A stretch of 64,000 nt of DNA from Phocaeicola faecalis (GTDB taxonomy: Bacteria > Bacteroidota > Bacteroidia > Bacteroidales > Bacteroidaceae), in contig NZ_JADNRM010000003.1 of NCBI RefSeq assembly GCF_021730445.1, positions 168,380 through 232,379 on the forward strand, written 5' to 3'. A program made the translations under genes and the position numbers. The notes beneath the pieces are model-generated. The model did no database searches. It was given only the letters and a program-made list of their open reading frames with translations, and had not been told where the DNA came from. Numbering within the stretch: the first letter of the stretch is position 1; each line of letters opens with the position of its first letter. Shown here in pieces: positions 54,945 to 63,997 of this stretch.

Positions 54945-55164
54945 TCATACAATATTATATAACACATTAAGTAAACAATAGAAAAAACATATTGTTTACT
55001 TATAAGCACTTTTTCAACTCATTAATGCACTAATAATTGAGAGGAAGAATCTGTTTCTTTTAGCAAAAATGCAGTATTATACCATATAATCTAACGTGAG
55101 TTCGATATAAATCAAAACAAATTTAGCTGCCTGTCATTGATGAAACTTACATCAATGACAGGCA
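54945..55164. other. AT-rich gap between higBA and the second repeat
   Basis: No gene was seen. It includes TTGTTTACTT-like repeats, and a hairpin TGCCTGTCATTGATG/CATCAATGACAGGCA sits immediately before the repeat (about 55130-55164), a probable terminator. Confidence 0.5.
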
Positions 55165-55385
55165 ACTGTAAGGTGTAGCCGCACCAATACAATCTCTCAG
55201 CAAAGATGCTACAGGATAGCACGGAGTTTCACAGAAGTTCTATGCGTAAACACTACCAACTCAAACAGTTTGTTTACGCATTGTTTACGCAGACAAAGAA
55301 AAAAGCACCTACGATTTCTCGTAAGTGCTTGATTGTTAAAGTGGACCAGCCTGGGCTTGAACCAGGGACCTCCAGATTATGAGGC
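55165..55385. repeat. Second 220-bp direct repeat, with att copy C
   Basis: It holds TGCGTAAAC (55243), two GTTTACGCA (55272, 55283), a terminator hairpin (55304-55331) and att copy C (55341-55383), which pairs as a proper tRNA T-arm. Its rightward neighbour is not the 5' half of a tRNA. Confidence 0.8.
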
Positions 55386-55606
55386 TCTAAATTTCATCCT
55401 ATTAAATTGCAATATGTCAACGTATTAATAATCTCATTGGAAGTTTATCAGTCAACAATTAGTCAACAGCTAAACCTACGGTACAAAGTTAAATATTAGT
55501 TTTCTATATTCCAAAGAATTGGGTTGTTAGTATGTAACATTCGTAGTGCTTATATAAAAAAGAAAACAGCATAAGAGTTTCCTCAAATGCTGCTTCCTTT
55601 AGATTG

Positions 55607-56653
55607 TTATTCGTTCATGTAATCCACTATCTGCCTAAACACATCACCTGCCATTAATCCACCACTTGCAGGTAGTCCATTTTTATGAATGGAAACAATG
55701 ATAGAATATTGGGGAGCATTGGTAGGGAAGTAACCACAGAACTCTACAATATAGCTTCCATCTTCAAGCTGTACTGTTCCTGTTTCACCTGCTACCTGTA
55801 CGTTATCAGACTTGGCTGATTGCGCTAAGCCATCAGTTACCACATATTCCAATGCCTGTTTCAGACTGTCAATGTTGGCTTGACTTGCTATCTGTGGATT
55901 GATAACTGTTGTACTGTCTTTGTAAAGTTGAGGTTGTACCATCTTTCCACTATTAGCAATAGCATTATAAAAGGTTAGCATTTGTATAGGGGTAATAGTT
56001 TGATTATATCCAATGCAGAACCATGCAAAAGCCGTATTACTCCAACCACTATCTTTAGGAGTAACAAAGTATGCAGGTTTCAAATTAGCTATTCCTGCGA
56101 TGCTGTCTGGTTTACCATAATTCACCTTATTCAACAGATTGAAGTATGCTTGTGCATCATCTCCAAATGCTTTCTCCGTTGTTTTATAAACAGCAATGTT
56201 TGAACTTGAAGCTAAACCTTGCTTGATAGAGATTTCACCATATCCACCTCTATGCCAATTATGGTCTTTAAGTTCTCTGCCATGAACAGAGTAGATTCCA
56301 CTTCCAACATCGACCTTATCAGATAGGTTTACTTTCCCTGTTTCTAATGCTGCCAATAGTGATATTGGGTGCATAAGACTTGTTGGTCGTTGTACAGAGA
56401 AGTTCTCGCAGGGTTGATAGTTGGCACTATCTTTCCTTGTAAGTCCAATCAGAGCCTTGATTTGCCCTGTTTGAACTTCCATAATGATAACTTGCCCAGA
56501 TAAGGCATTGAGTTCAGATAGTTTACTTTCTAAGATAGAGGTCGCTTTCACTTGTAAAGTGCTGTCTATGGTGGATGTTAGTTCTACTTTATGCTGCTTG
56601 GTTTGGCATGAAGTAAAGCATATTGTCGCAAGAATAATTATATAGGTTCTCAT
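55607..56653 (-). CDS. Penicillin-binding-protein transpeptidase homologue lacking catalytic lysines
   Basis: The ATG at 56653 gives a 348-residue lipoprotein (signal ending CFTSC). The fold is a PBP transpeptidase domain with motif SSN (GLASSSNIAV) intact. However, the SxxK site reads SLMH (PTSLMHP) and the KTG site reads ETG (AGETGT), so both catalytic Lys are replaced. The N-terminal pedestal is short. It is probably an inactive homologue or decoy, or has a different chemistry. It begins an accessory region with small TerB-like genes. Confidence 0.8.
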   Translation of the reverse strand: MRTYIIILATICFTSCQTKQHKVELTSTIDSTLQVKATSILESKLSELNALSGQVIIMEVQTGQIKALIGLTRKDSANYQPCENFSVQRPTSLMHPISLLAALETGKVNLSDKVDVGSGIYSVHGRELKDHNWHRGGYGEISIKQGLASSSNIAVYKTTEKAFGDDAQAYFNLLNKVNYGKPDSIAGIANLKPAYFVTPKDSGWSNTAFAWFCIGYNQTITPIQMLTFYNAIANSGKMVQPQLYKDSTTVINPQIASQANIDSLKQALEYVVTDGLAQSAKSDNVQVAGETGTVQLEDGSYIVEFCGYFPTNAPQYSIIVSIHKNGLPASGGLMAGDVFRQIVDYMNE

Positions 56654-56700
56654 AGTTGCCTTATTTGTAAACATCAACAAAGTTGTCACATGGTTATATA

Positions 56701-57006
56701 TTATGCTCCTTGTTCTTTAAGTCCCACATCTAAATCATCCAATATGGACTTTATGAATGAAAATAACTCCATTGTGGTAGCCTGTCTTCCTTTGAACCTG
56801 TAAGATGCTATGGATGCGGCACTGCTACTTGATATGGTTTCTTGTAACTCCATGAATTGTTTCTTTAGGATGCGCCATTCCACTCGTATCTGTTGAAGTG
56901 GAGAACCACATTCCATACTATAGTAAATGATGTCAAATTGAACTTCCATTTCCTTTAGAAGCTGATTAGCTCGATTCACTGTCTTGTAAGCATTGAATAA
57001 TCCCAT
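56701..57006 (-). CDS. Small hypothetical protein
   Basis: The 101-residue mostly helical protein (GLFNAYKTVNRANQLLKEMEVQFDIIYYSMECGS) belongs to a four-gene run of small genes (56701-58154) on the minus strand. No family is recognised. It is separated by 4 bp from the upstream 118-residue gene, so they are cotranscribed. Confidence 0.65.
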   Translation of the reverse strand: MGLFNAYKTVNRANQLLKEMEVQFDIIYYSMECGSPLQQIRVEWRILKKQFMELQETISSSSAASIASYRFKGRQATTMELFSFIKSILDDLDVGLKEQGA

Positions 57007-57010
57007 GTCA

Positions 57011-57367
57011 TTATAGTTTTAATATTTCTAAAATTGCTATAGCCTTGTTTCTCAATTCAAGAGAAAAATTCAAGTGATAAAGTCTATTAACCTTTTCATC
57101 CCATAGCTTAATGGCAAACAACGCTCCTAATGCACAAGTGTATTGGGAGCTAAAGATAAAGTATGGAATTGTATTAAGAGTAGTCAGAAAGTCATGTGCA
57201 GTAGGTGCTAATTCTAACTGTAATGATTTACCATATAGTTCTGCTAACTTGTTTGAGCTACAGACTTTATCATAGACCTTCTTAAACTTCTCCACTCCAT
57301 TGTGGCGTATGTATTCATTAGAGAAACCATCTATAACTTCTTCTAATGTGTTTGCTAAGAATTCCAT
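57011..57367 (-). CDS. Small hypothetical protein
   Basis: The 118-residue helical protein starts MEFLANTLEEVIDGFSNEYIRHNG and ends with a LELRNKAIAILEI segment. No family recognised. It sits in the small-gene run next to the two TerB-like genes. Confidence 0.65.
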   Translation of the reverse strand: MEFLANTLEEVIDGFSNEYIRHNGVEKFKKVYDKVCSSNKLAELYGKSLQLELAPTAHDFLTTLNTIPYFIFSSQYTCALGALFAIKLWDEKVNRLYHLNFSLELRNKAIAILEILKL

Positions 57368-57409
57368 ATATGTTTAATTCTGTTCTTGATAGTAATTGTA
57401 TTAGGAATC

Positions 57410-57754
57410 TTAAACCAAAGGAGGTAGATTGTACATCTTAACCATATAATGTAGTGCTTTAAGTTCCATTTCATTAATTACTTCATCTACTGTTGCCATT
57501 TCAACAAGTAATTTGTGTATCATAAGTTTCTTCTGAAAATCCAAGTTACTAATCAATGTCTGAACCTCTTCTTCTTTCATTAGGGCGGCTTCTTCGATTA
57601 TTCCACCTAAGAAATCCTCCAAACTAAAGCAAAGAGCTTTACTTGCTATTTCACTGAGTAGGCGATTCTCAAGAGAACCTCTACGTCCATCTGCATTTGC
57701 GATTATTATCAATGTATGTAATATCGCTAATCTTTCTTTTGTGCTAAGTGACAT
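57410..57754 (-). CDS. TerB-like small protein
   Basis: The 114-residue helical protein contains ILHTLIIIANADGRRGSLENRLLSEIASKA near residue 9, with the ADG...E pattern of TerB-type acidic proteins. Its C-terminal VQTLISNLDFQKKLMIHKLLVEMATVDEVINEMELKAL resembles the product of the gene at 57843, so the two are paralogues. TerB domains occur in stress and phage-defence systems. The assignment is by pattern only. Confidence 0.6.
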   Translation of the reverse strand: MSLSTKERLAILHTLIIIANADGRRGSLENRLLSEIASKALCFSLEDFLGGIIEEAALMKEEEVQTLISNLDFQKKLMIHKLLVEMATVDEVINEMELKALHYMVKMYNLPPLV

Positions 57755-57842
57755 ATTGTTAAATATTAATCCATCCCTATTCTTTTGGGGAAATTGTTAT
57801 AATTAAAGCGTAAGGAATAGTAATATTTGGGTATTACTACGC

Positions 57843-58154
57843 TTATAAGTCTAATATCTTCTTTACGTTTTGAGCTAACTTATATCTAAAACTACCAACA
57901 GCGTCACAAGTAGCGATTTTATTAATCCATTCAAAGACTACCTTGCGCTTTGAGTAATCCATATTGTGTAAAACTATGAAAGCCTCTCTGGGAGATAACT
58001 GTGCGGATTGATTTGACATCTCTGGTGAAATTGAAAACTTATCATTTGCATCTAATAAGATACTGAGTGGCTTTCCTGTAGGATAAGACTGCTCTCCATA
58101 TGCAGCTGCTCTAAGGATTGCACTAAATGCGATTAATTCTTTACTTGTAAACAT
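57843..58154 (-). CDS. TerB-like small protein (paralogue)
   Basis: The 103-residue protein has LSPREAFIVLHNMDYSKRKVVFEWINKIATCD, which aligns with KEEEVQTLISNLDFQKKLMIHKLLVEMATVD of the gene at 57410. The ADG-type loop is less clear. It is the first gene of the small-gene run and follows a structured leader RNA with its own promoter. Confidence 0.6.
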   Translation of the reverse strand: MFTSKELIAFSAILRAAAYGEQSYPTGKPLSILLDANDKFSISPEMSNQSAQLSPREAFIVLHNMDYSKRKVVFEWINKIATCDAVGSFRYKLAQNVKKILDL

Positions 58155-58476
58155 AGATTCGAAATTGTGCCCACTTGTTCCCTTAGTAAGCGATTAAACA
58201 CAAAGAGGACGTGGAAACTACTGAATATTATCTTATTGAGGCTCTCGACTGCCCAGCACAAATAATAAACAATAGTCCACGTCCCTATGCAGTTAATCCA
58301 TTCAAAAGTATGAATGATATGTAACAACAATCAAGACGTGGACGTTCTTGCCTACTACCCTTGTGCTTTGAAACTGTCGAGATTTCAATAAGGGATAATA
58401 TTTAAAACGTCCTTCGTTAGCTAATATGTCCTTCCAGTCTTTAACGCATTAGGTGTCTGGAATTGGCACAAAGTTA
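58155..58476 (-). ncRNA. Structured leader RNA upstream of the TerB-like genes
   Basis: The minus-strand box TAACTTTG (complement at 58469-58476) starts a leader of about 310 nt with no ORF. It contains a 9-bp stem GGACGTGGA/TCCACGTCC (58207-58215 with 58276-58284) and a third GACGTGGAC copy (58335-58343) that could pair alternatively. The segments around the 3' stem (TATTGTTTAT and CAGTAGTT) resemble those of the integrase leader. Confidence 0.45.
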
Positions 58477-58908
58477 CGAAATTCGTTTGAATGGCAAGAA
58501 CTTATTGTTTATAAAATGTTGAGACAAGCCTAAAGTTAAGTAGTTTAGGTAGGTAGTAAATCCACTTCTGCCCTTATAAGTGTAAAATTCTCCACTTCTG
58601 CACCTGCCTTGAATTTTCATCTTTAAGTCAACATATTGTTGGTGATTTACAATTGGCTATCTTCGACATAAGTTTTAAGACTTTAGATGTATATGGATTC
58701 TTGTAATTAGTGTAATTGACCTTATTATATAAGGGATAAAAACCAAACTTTTAAATAATGAACTTTAGATGCTTCTTAACTTAATATTTGAGATGTACCT
58801 TATATATAAGGTGTAGGTGATTATTTCTCCGTTTGAAATTTTAGGGTAGGACAAAGTCAGATTGGGGTATATAAAGCTAACCTTGCTCTGGTTTTGTCCT
58901 ACCTATGA
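58477..58908. other. Non-coding region with direct repeats and an inverted repeat
   Basis: It contains two copies of TCCACTTCTGC (about 58560-58605). An inverted repeat GGTAGGACAAA/TTTGTCCTACC (58845-58855 with 58893-58903) sits at the end of the recombinase gene. No gene seen. Confidence 0.5.
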
Positions 58909-59496
58909 TTAGAAACCCAAACATTCATAAGTCTGCAAGATTTCTTCCTGCCTTAGCCCCAAGTATCTCTTAGTAATAGCTACTGAACTATGATTAAACA
59001 GTTCCATCAGCTTTACCAAAGCAAGCTCTGCATTATCACTGTTCATATTATAGACCTGCCTGCCAAATGTCTTTCTAAGGGAATGGCAGCTAAAGTTCTT
59101 AATCTTTAACCTGTACTTCTTCTTCACCTCTTTAAGAATTATGTTAATTCTCTGAACTGTGAAGATTGTACCTTTCTGACTTACTAAGATAGGTGCATTG
59201 ATGCCAATAGGATTTATATGCTCGTAGCACTCTTTGATATGTTGTTGTAATTGGGGATTCAGTCTGATAGTTCTTACCTTGCCTGTCTTTTTCTCAATTA
59301 CTGTAAACTCGTCAGCACCTAATATCTGCTTCCATCTTAGAGATAGAATATCAGATATTCTTAAACCTGTGAAGCATCCCAAAGCTATAAGGAGCGAGAT
59401 TTTATAATTCTCGTCTTTGGTTAACTTCCTTATGAGGTTCATTGCATCAGACCATATAAGATAGTCTGCCGTTGTGCTTGAATATTTAAGTGACAT
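58909..59496 (-). CDS. Short tyrosine recombinase, catalytic domain only
   Basis: The 195-residue protein contains only the XerD-like catalytic domain: GCFTGLRISDILSLRWKQI (first Arg), HSLRKTFGRQVY (His-Arg), LFNHSSVAITKRYLGL (His and nucleophile Tyr). It lacks the N-terminal arm and core-binding domains, like the short integrases found in Bacteroides accessory elements. It may recombine the element or act as an inversion recombinase. Confidence 0.88.
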   Translation of the reverse strand: MSLKYSSTTADYLIWSDAMNLIRKLTKDENYKISLLIALGCFTGLRISDILSLRWKQILGADEFTVIEKKTGKVRTIRLNPQLQQHIKECYEHINPIGINAPILVSQKGTIFTVQRINIILKEVKKKYRLKIKNFSCHSLRKTFGRQVYNMNSDNAELALVKLMELFNHSSVAITKRYLGLRQEEILQTYECLGF

Positions 59497-59668
59497 AATG
59501 TTCTGTTTTATATGTTAATGAATAGAAGTGAATATTAATTCTGAGTTGGATTTACTAACTCATTGATTACTAAAGGGAAATTCACTAATAGTAGAAGTGA
59601 ATATTATTAAGCAAGGACACCCAACTTGGAAATTGAATGTCCTTTACCTTGTTATATATGAGAACAGC

Positions 59669-60115
59669 TTACAATTGTCCTTCATCAGAGAAGCTGTAAT
59701 ATCCTGTATCTGTAAGAATGAGGTGGTCTATTACTGTAATTCTCATAAGTTGGGCTGCATCTTTGACCTGCTTCGTTGTCTCCATATCTTGCCTGCTTGG
59801 TTTCAGATTACCGCTTGGGTGGTTATGTGCAAGAATGATAGCTACTGAATTGGTAAGCAATGCTGCCTGTAAAATAACTCTGACATCAACATCTGTTGTA
59901 GTCAATCCTCCTTCTGATATAAGAGTGTAACCCAAGACTTGATTGACTTGGTTAAGAAATAAGACTTTAAAGTATTCCTTGTAACAGATAGTTCCCTCTC
60001 TATATGTAGGGAGCAAATATTTATAAGCATCTTCTGAACTTATAATCTTATGCAGATTCTTGAATTTGGGTTTGTAGTATAGCTCCACTTCACCCACTTT
60101 ATAATCTATATCCAT
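59669..60115 (-). CDS. RadC-like JAB domain protein
   Basis: The 148-residue RadC/JAB protein carries the JAMM metalloprotease motif HNHPSGNLKPSRQD and a family C-terminus (LILTDTGYYSFSDEGQL). RadC-like proteins are common in mobile elements, and the biochemical role is not established. Confidence 0.9.
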   Translation of the reverse strand: MDIDYKVGEVELYYKPKFKNLHKIISSEDAYKYLLPTYREGTICYKEYFKVLFLNQVNQVLGYTLISEGGLTTTDVDVRVILQAALLTNSVAIILAHNHPSGNLKPSRQDMETTKQVKDAAQLMRITVIDHLILTDTGYYSFSDEGQL

Positions 60116-60126
60116 AATGTCAAGTA

Positions 60127-60402
60127 TTAGAATGGTCTATCTCCATATTCGTAAACGATGATAGAATGGCAAACTCTATCATAGAATGAGAACCCACAGC
60201 AAGTGTGGAAGTAGCTTTCATAAACTGCCGCATATTCACCATGCTGCCTGCTGTTCCTATCTAAGAATGAATCAAACTTATGTAGCCAATATTTGATGGC
60301 TTGCAAGCGTTTGATGTATTGTAGATTGTTCTCACAGTAACACAACTTCTCCTGTAAAGAGATTATGTGATTAATTGCGTTTTCAATATCATTAGTATTC
60401 AT
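60127..60402 (-). CDS. Small hypothetical protein
   Basis: The 91-residue protein starts MNTNDIENAINHIISLQEKLCYC and ends with an aromatic Cys/Tyr-rich tail. It is 11 bp upstream of the RadC-like gene on the same strand, so likely cotranscribed. No family recognised. Confidence 0.6.
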   Translation of the reverse strand: MNTNDIENAINHIISLQEKLCYCENNLQYIKRLQAIKYWLHKFDSFLDRNSRQHGEYAAVYESYFHTCCGFSFYDRVCHSIIVYEYGDRPF

Positions 60403-60488
60403 AATGTATAATCTTTTAATAGGTTAGTAGATATAAAGAAAGGACACCAACTTAATGATGCCCTTTCCTCTCTCAATCAACAATCCAC

Positions 60489-61508
60489 TCAGCCCAAGAA
60501 CCAAGCGTATTCACTATCTCCTAATTTGGCACGTTGTATGCCTTGTACAAACTCTGTGCAGTTAAGATTCCTCTCCAAGAAGTTATCTATGTAACTTGAC
60601 TTTACAGAACCATTGAGCAAGTTAAGCAACTGCCAACCTGTAATGCTGTCCCCTGTACTTTTGAAGTTTGCATCTGAAACGAATGCTCTACAAGCCGCAT
60701 TAATCTGACTGTCTCCCAACAATAGACGAGGTAAGCGTTTCTGTTGGTTGGGTGTAAGAGCTTGGTATAGTCTCATCCTGCCTATTATTTGGCAGAACTC
60801 GCTTGTAGAGATTGACATCTGCCCAAGTGTTCTTAATAGGTGCAGGTCTTTGGATGGGTTGTAGGCATGGAACAAATTCAAAGCTGCTGCATATAGTTCC
60901 TGTACGCTTAGAACTTCTATCTTATCCTGCAAGCCGTCAGTGGTGAGCATTAAATTTGAGCACACACGATTCCTAAAACCTATGAAGATTTTAAATCTCT
61001 CAACAGACTTCTTGCTGTACAGGTTAATCTCGTTATATGCCCTTACTCCACCAATGGATAATGCCAAACGATTACCGTATTCATCATGTACAATGGATGG
61101 GATTTCAAAGCAAAAGCACATTCTCTGGTAGAACAATGTTTTCTCTGCATCAGTCAGTTCAGAAGCCTTCTTGCCTAATGCACTTGGTATTCTTCCATTG
61201 ATAGGGTGTGATATTCTAATCTCTGGCATATCAAACTGCTCTCCATTGAAGTAGTCTTTGGCAGCATCCACCACTGCACCTATAAAGGATTGGTGGCTAA
61301 TGGTTTCCTCCATTGACGCAAAACTGGGAATGATGCAGTCTTGTTGTAGGTGCTGCAAGGTTACTTCCTGTGTGTTGGCTTCAATGAAATGATTCACTCT
61401 CTTGGGTGTTGCAACTTCTTCCATAATGATTGCTTCTTCTGCAAACTCACCCATGTTTAATGATTCTCTACGCTGTGCCATAGCTGGCATAATTACTAAA
61501 TCTCTCAT
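60489..61508 (-). CDS. DUF3871 family protein
   Basis: The 339-residue protein matches DUF3871: FDMPEIRISHPINGRIPSALGKKASELTDAEKTLFYQRMCFCFEIPSI, then GNRLALSIGGVRAYNEINL and KFKIFIGFRNRVCSNLMLTTDG. The family is confined to Bacteroidetes mobile elements and its function is unknown. Confidence 0.88.
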   Translation of the reverse strand: MRDLVIMPAMAQRRESLNMGEFAEEAIIMEEVATPKRVNHFIEANTQEVTLQHLQQDCIIPSFASMEETISHQSFIGAVVDAAKDYFNGEQFDMPEIRISHPINGRIPSALGKKASELTDAEKTLFYQRMCFCFEIPSIVHDEYGNRLALSIGGVRAYNEINLYSKKSVERFKIFIGFRNRVCSNLMLTTDGLQDKIEVLSVQELYAAALNLFHAYNPSKDLHLLRTLGQMSISTSEFCQIIGRMRLYQALTPNQQKRLPRLLLGDSQINAACRAFVSDANFKSTGDSITGWQLLNLLNGSVKSSYIDNFLERNLNCTEFVQGIQRAKLGDSEYAWFLG

Positions 61509-62039
61509 AATGAAATTGAATTAAATGGTTATTGATTGATGAATAGCGGTAAGCGACAATCTTGCTGTAGTTATCATGCAGTTTCCTACATTTAAGATGA
61601 TACCACATACCGCTAAATAGCTATAAGTGTTATATCATTAGGATATTTTACATATATGGCTATTTTGTGTTATTCCCTAAGTATCATTAAATGGAGGTTG
61701 GGAGTAATAGTAAATTATAGCTTGGCTATGGTAATAGTGCATCGTGCCATCCTTCTGATTAATAAGAATGCTTACTATTATTGATGATTTGGAACTAATC
61801 TCTAAAGCATTCTTTTTATTTAAGAGCTATGAGGGGGTGTTTATGTGGGTAGGGGTGTCTCGTGCATAACTCTGATGGTTTTAAATTGGCATTATAAAAT
61901 AGCGTTCATAAGGTCTGCTTACCCCTAATCTTAGAAATTTCACTTTAGATGCTTCTAAAGCCAGAATAAGGCAGATTGGGGATTATTCGTACTATCTCTT
62001 AATATATTAATAAACAGTATGAAAAATCCCCATGTCCTG
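61509..62039. other. Non-coding region before DUF3871 gene
   Basis: About 530 bp without a credible gene. It contains the inverted repeat AGCGGTA/TACCGCT (about 61545 and 61608) around a hairpin-rich 70-bp stretch. Confidence 0.5.
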
Positions 62040-62702
62040 TTATTTGGACTTGAAACCTATCTTAATCACGTTTTTTGAGTTGGTGGGATTCCACTCCTTA
62101 CATTGCTTGGCAATATCATTGCCTAATAATAGTTCTTTAAGAGTAAGCTCTATCCCTTTGGGCAAGTATTTTAAGAGACCTGCACTATATAAATCCAGAT
62201 TGTAACTCTCCACATTCTTCTTGCCCATTTCCAACTTATCAGCCAACTTATTGGGAGTAAGCAGTACCTTATTATCCTCTGCAATTAATAAGAGTTTGAT
62301 ATAATATCCTTTCACTTTAATATCCAAATTCACTTTAATAAAGAGGTGGGACAGGGTTATAAAGTTGGGATGCTCTATAGCCGAGATGCAGTAAAGGCTT
62401 CTCATTGTAAATTCAATAAGAGGATGGTTAATTGGTACTGGGTATCTCTTTCTTACCAACACTGCTTCTATATCCTTATTGAAGTTCTTTAATGCAGTTT
62501 CTTTCTCTCCTGTCCGTTTGGCTAAATCCTCAATTCTCCATCTGACCTTATAATAGTCATTTCTATATAAGGACAGACAGAAGAATCTGTACAGGTTAGA
62601 TGGGTTGAGCTTATCCACGATAGACTTGTTAATGGTAGCATAATCTTGTCTAATTGTACTTATTCTGCCTTGTAATAGCCTTTGATTTATCTTCATATTC
62701 AT
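62040..62702 (-). CDS. Unknown protein, possible replication-initiation-like
   Basis: I start the protein at the ATG of 62702 (MNMKINQRLLQGRIS) because the upstream part overlaps another small gene. It has about 220 residues with mixed helical composition, a basic character, and two segments resembling winged-helix DNA binding (LSHLFIKVNLDIKVKGYYIKLLLIAEDNKVLLTPNKLADKLEM). It could be a replication or partition protein of the element. Not assigned. Confidence 0.6.
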   Translation of the reverse strand: MNMKINQRLLQGRISTIRQDYATINKSIVDKLNPSNLYRFFCLSLYRNDYYKVRWRIEDLAKRTGEKETALKNFNKDIEAVLVRKRYPVPINHPLIEFTMRSLYCISAIEHPNFITLSHLFIKVNLDIKVKGYYIKLLLIAEDNKVLLTPNKLADKLEMGKKNVESYNLDLYSAGLLKYLPKGIELTLKELLLGNDIAKQCKEWNPTNSKNVIKIGFKSK

Positions 62703-62841
62703 TAGTAACTGATTGAATATTGTTAGTAAATAGTAAATCTTTCTTCTCTCGTTCCATCTTGTAATAGTGAGCCGTACCAAAATATAGCTTGGCATCTTTC
62801 CTGTTATAAAAATTCTTCCCTGTTGGTAGATGGGTTATCAT
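62650..62841 (-). CDS. Small basic protein
   Basis: The 63-residue protein (MITHLPTGKNFYNRKDAKLYFGTAHYYKMEREKK) overlaps the next gene's start by 53 bp. It may be real because the frame reads as a compact charged protein starting at a good ATG. Its family is unknown. Confidence 0.45.
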   Translation of the reverse strand: MITHLPTGKNFYNRKDAKLYFGTAHYYKMEREKKDLLFTNNIQSVTNEYEDKSKAITRQNKYN

Positions 62842-62862
62842 ATCAGTTTAAATATTAATTGA

Positions 62863-63036
62863 TTAATAAGCCAATCTCTGCAATGCAATATAGTAGGTAG
62901 TAACTTTACCATTTTTCTTCCTCCTTGTCTTTAGGTAGTTATTAAGATTAGCCCATAATCCAATATGAACCTTGTTATCTTTTACTCCCTGTTTAAGAGC
63001 CTTAGCCCTTATCTGTTCATAGGTAAATTCTTCCAT
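62863..63036 (-). CDS. Small protein, likely DNA-binding
   Basis: The start is placed at the ATG of 63036 (MEEFTYEQIRAKALKQGVKDN), giving 57 residues. The longer frame to 63222 would add a Pro/Ile-rich leader that is not protein-like. The C-terminal KTRRKKNGKVTTYYIALQRLAY is strongly basic. Function unknown. Confidence 0.55.
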   Translation of the reverse strand: MEEFTYEQIRAKALKQGVKDNKVHIGLWANLNNYLKTRRKKNGKVTTYYIALQRLAY

Positions 63037-63303
63037 TTTAGATATTCTAAATAGTTTGTAGTCCGTCAATCTGTGTGGTGGAATTATCTGTCTGTGGTAC
63101 TGTAAAGGTAAGAACTTTATAGGTGGTGAACTAATGATAAGACCACAATTCAGAAGTATTAAGTAGGCAGGGAAACCTCTCACATTTCCCTGCTTCTTGT
63201 CAATCCTCCTTGTTATGTTCAAAACATAGGACTAAGTGTATAATTCCATTCTCATTCTTGAAAGCTATTCTTGGATTATTAACTTCCTTATATGTAATGG
63301 AAG

Positions 63304-63516
63304 TTATAATAATGGGGAACAGTTCATTTTCATTATAAAGTTTGAGACTATTTGCAATATATTCATTAGAACTATATTCTGGGAGAATGAACTGAACAGG
63401 TAGAGCTTGACATCATTGTATTGCTGCATTTTAGCTCTTAGTATTTCTTGCTTAGCAATTATTGCTTCGTAGATAGTGCTTAAATATAAACTGGATTGTA
63501 TGATATATGGGTTCAT
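63304..63516 (-). CDS. Possible small protein
   Basis: A frame of about 70 residues starting MNPYIIQSSLYLSTIYEAIIAKQEILRAKM looks like one amphipathic helix followed by a hydrophobic tail. Low confidence. Confidence 0.35.
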   Translation of the reverse strand: MNPYIIQSSLYLSTIYEAIIAKQEILRAKMQQYNDVKLYLFSSFSQNIVLMNILQIVSNFIMKMNCSPLL

Positions 63517-63580
63517 TGTTTTATTATTTAGTTGGTTAAGAATAAAGCCCACCTGTCACATGGGCTTTATTGTTGATGGT

Positions 63581-63997
63581 TTATGCCGCCTGTTCTTCCT
63601 TAATTATTCCTTGATTCTTTAGATATTGAGTGAGCATTTCAGAATAAATAGTGTTCACATGGTCTGACTTTACTTCATTTATAATTTTAATGCTGTTCTC
63701 ATTCAATGCCTTTATGGTGTTAAGCACTTCATCTAATCCAATCTTCTTGTCTTCTCCATTCGGTGCGTAGTTGGCAAGTTGGGTGATTGCATCAATCATA
63801 TAACGATGTCTGATAGTGTCTTTAGAAATCTTCATGTCACCTAAAGTTTTAATAATCTCATCTCCTACATTCAAGTCATATTCTGCAAGTTTGGCTTCAC
63901 AAACTCCCTGCATGGCACTGTTCCAGACTTTCAAACTTAGTGTCTTGCCAGAATTATAATATTTGGTGATTACGCTGATATTGGCTTTCAGTTCCAA
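63581..63997 (-). CDS. Helical hypothetical protein at the window edge
   Basis: The 138-residue frame starts at an ATG three bases from the window end, so the gene could extend further upstream. The visible part is helical and acidic (EAKLAEYDLNVGDEIIKTLGDMKISK, then VLNTIKALNENSIKIINEVKSDHV). It may be the C-terminal part of a larger gene. No family recognised. Confidence 0.55.
   Translation of the reverse strand: MELKANISVITKYYNSGKTLSLKVWNSAMQGVCEAKLAEYDLNVGDEIIKTLGDMKISKDTIRHRYMIDAITQLANYAPNGEDKKIGLDEVLNTIKALNENSIKIINEVKSDHVNTIYSEMLTQYLKNQGIIKEEQAA

Noticed and set aside
62703..62795. N-terminal extension of the 62040 gene
   Set aside because: It overlaps the 63-residue frame and has a Leu/Ile-rich composition that is not typical of the protein that follows.
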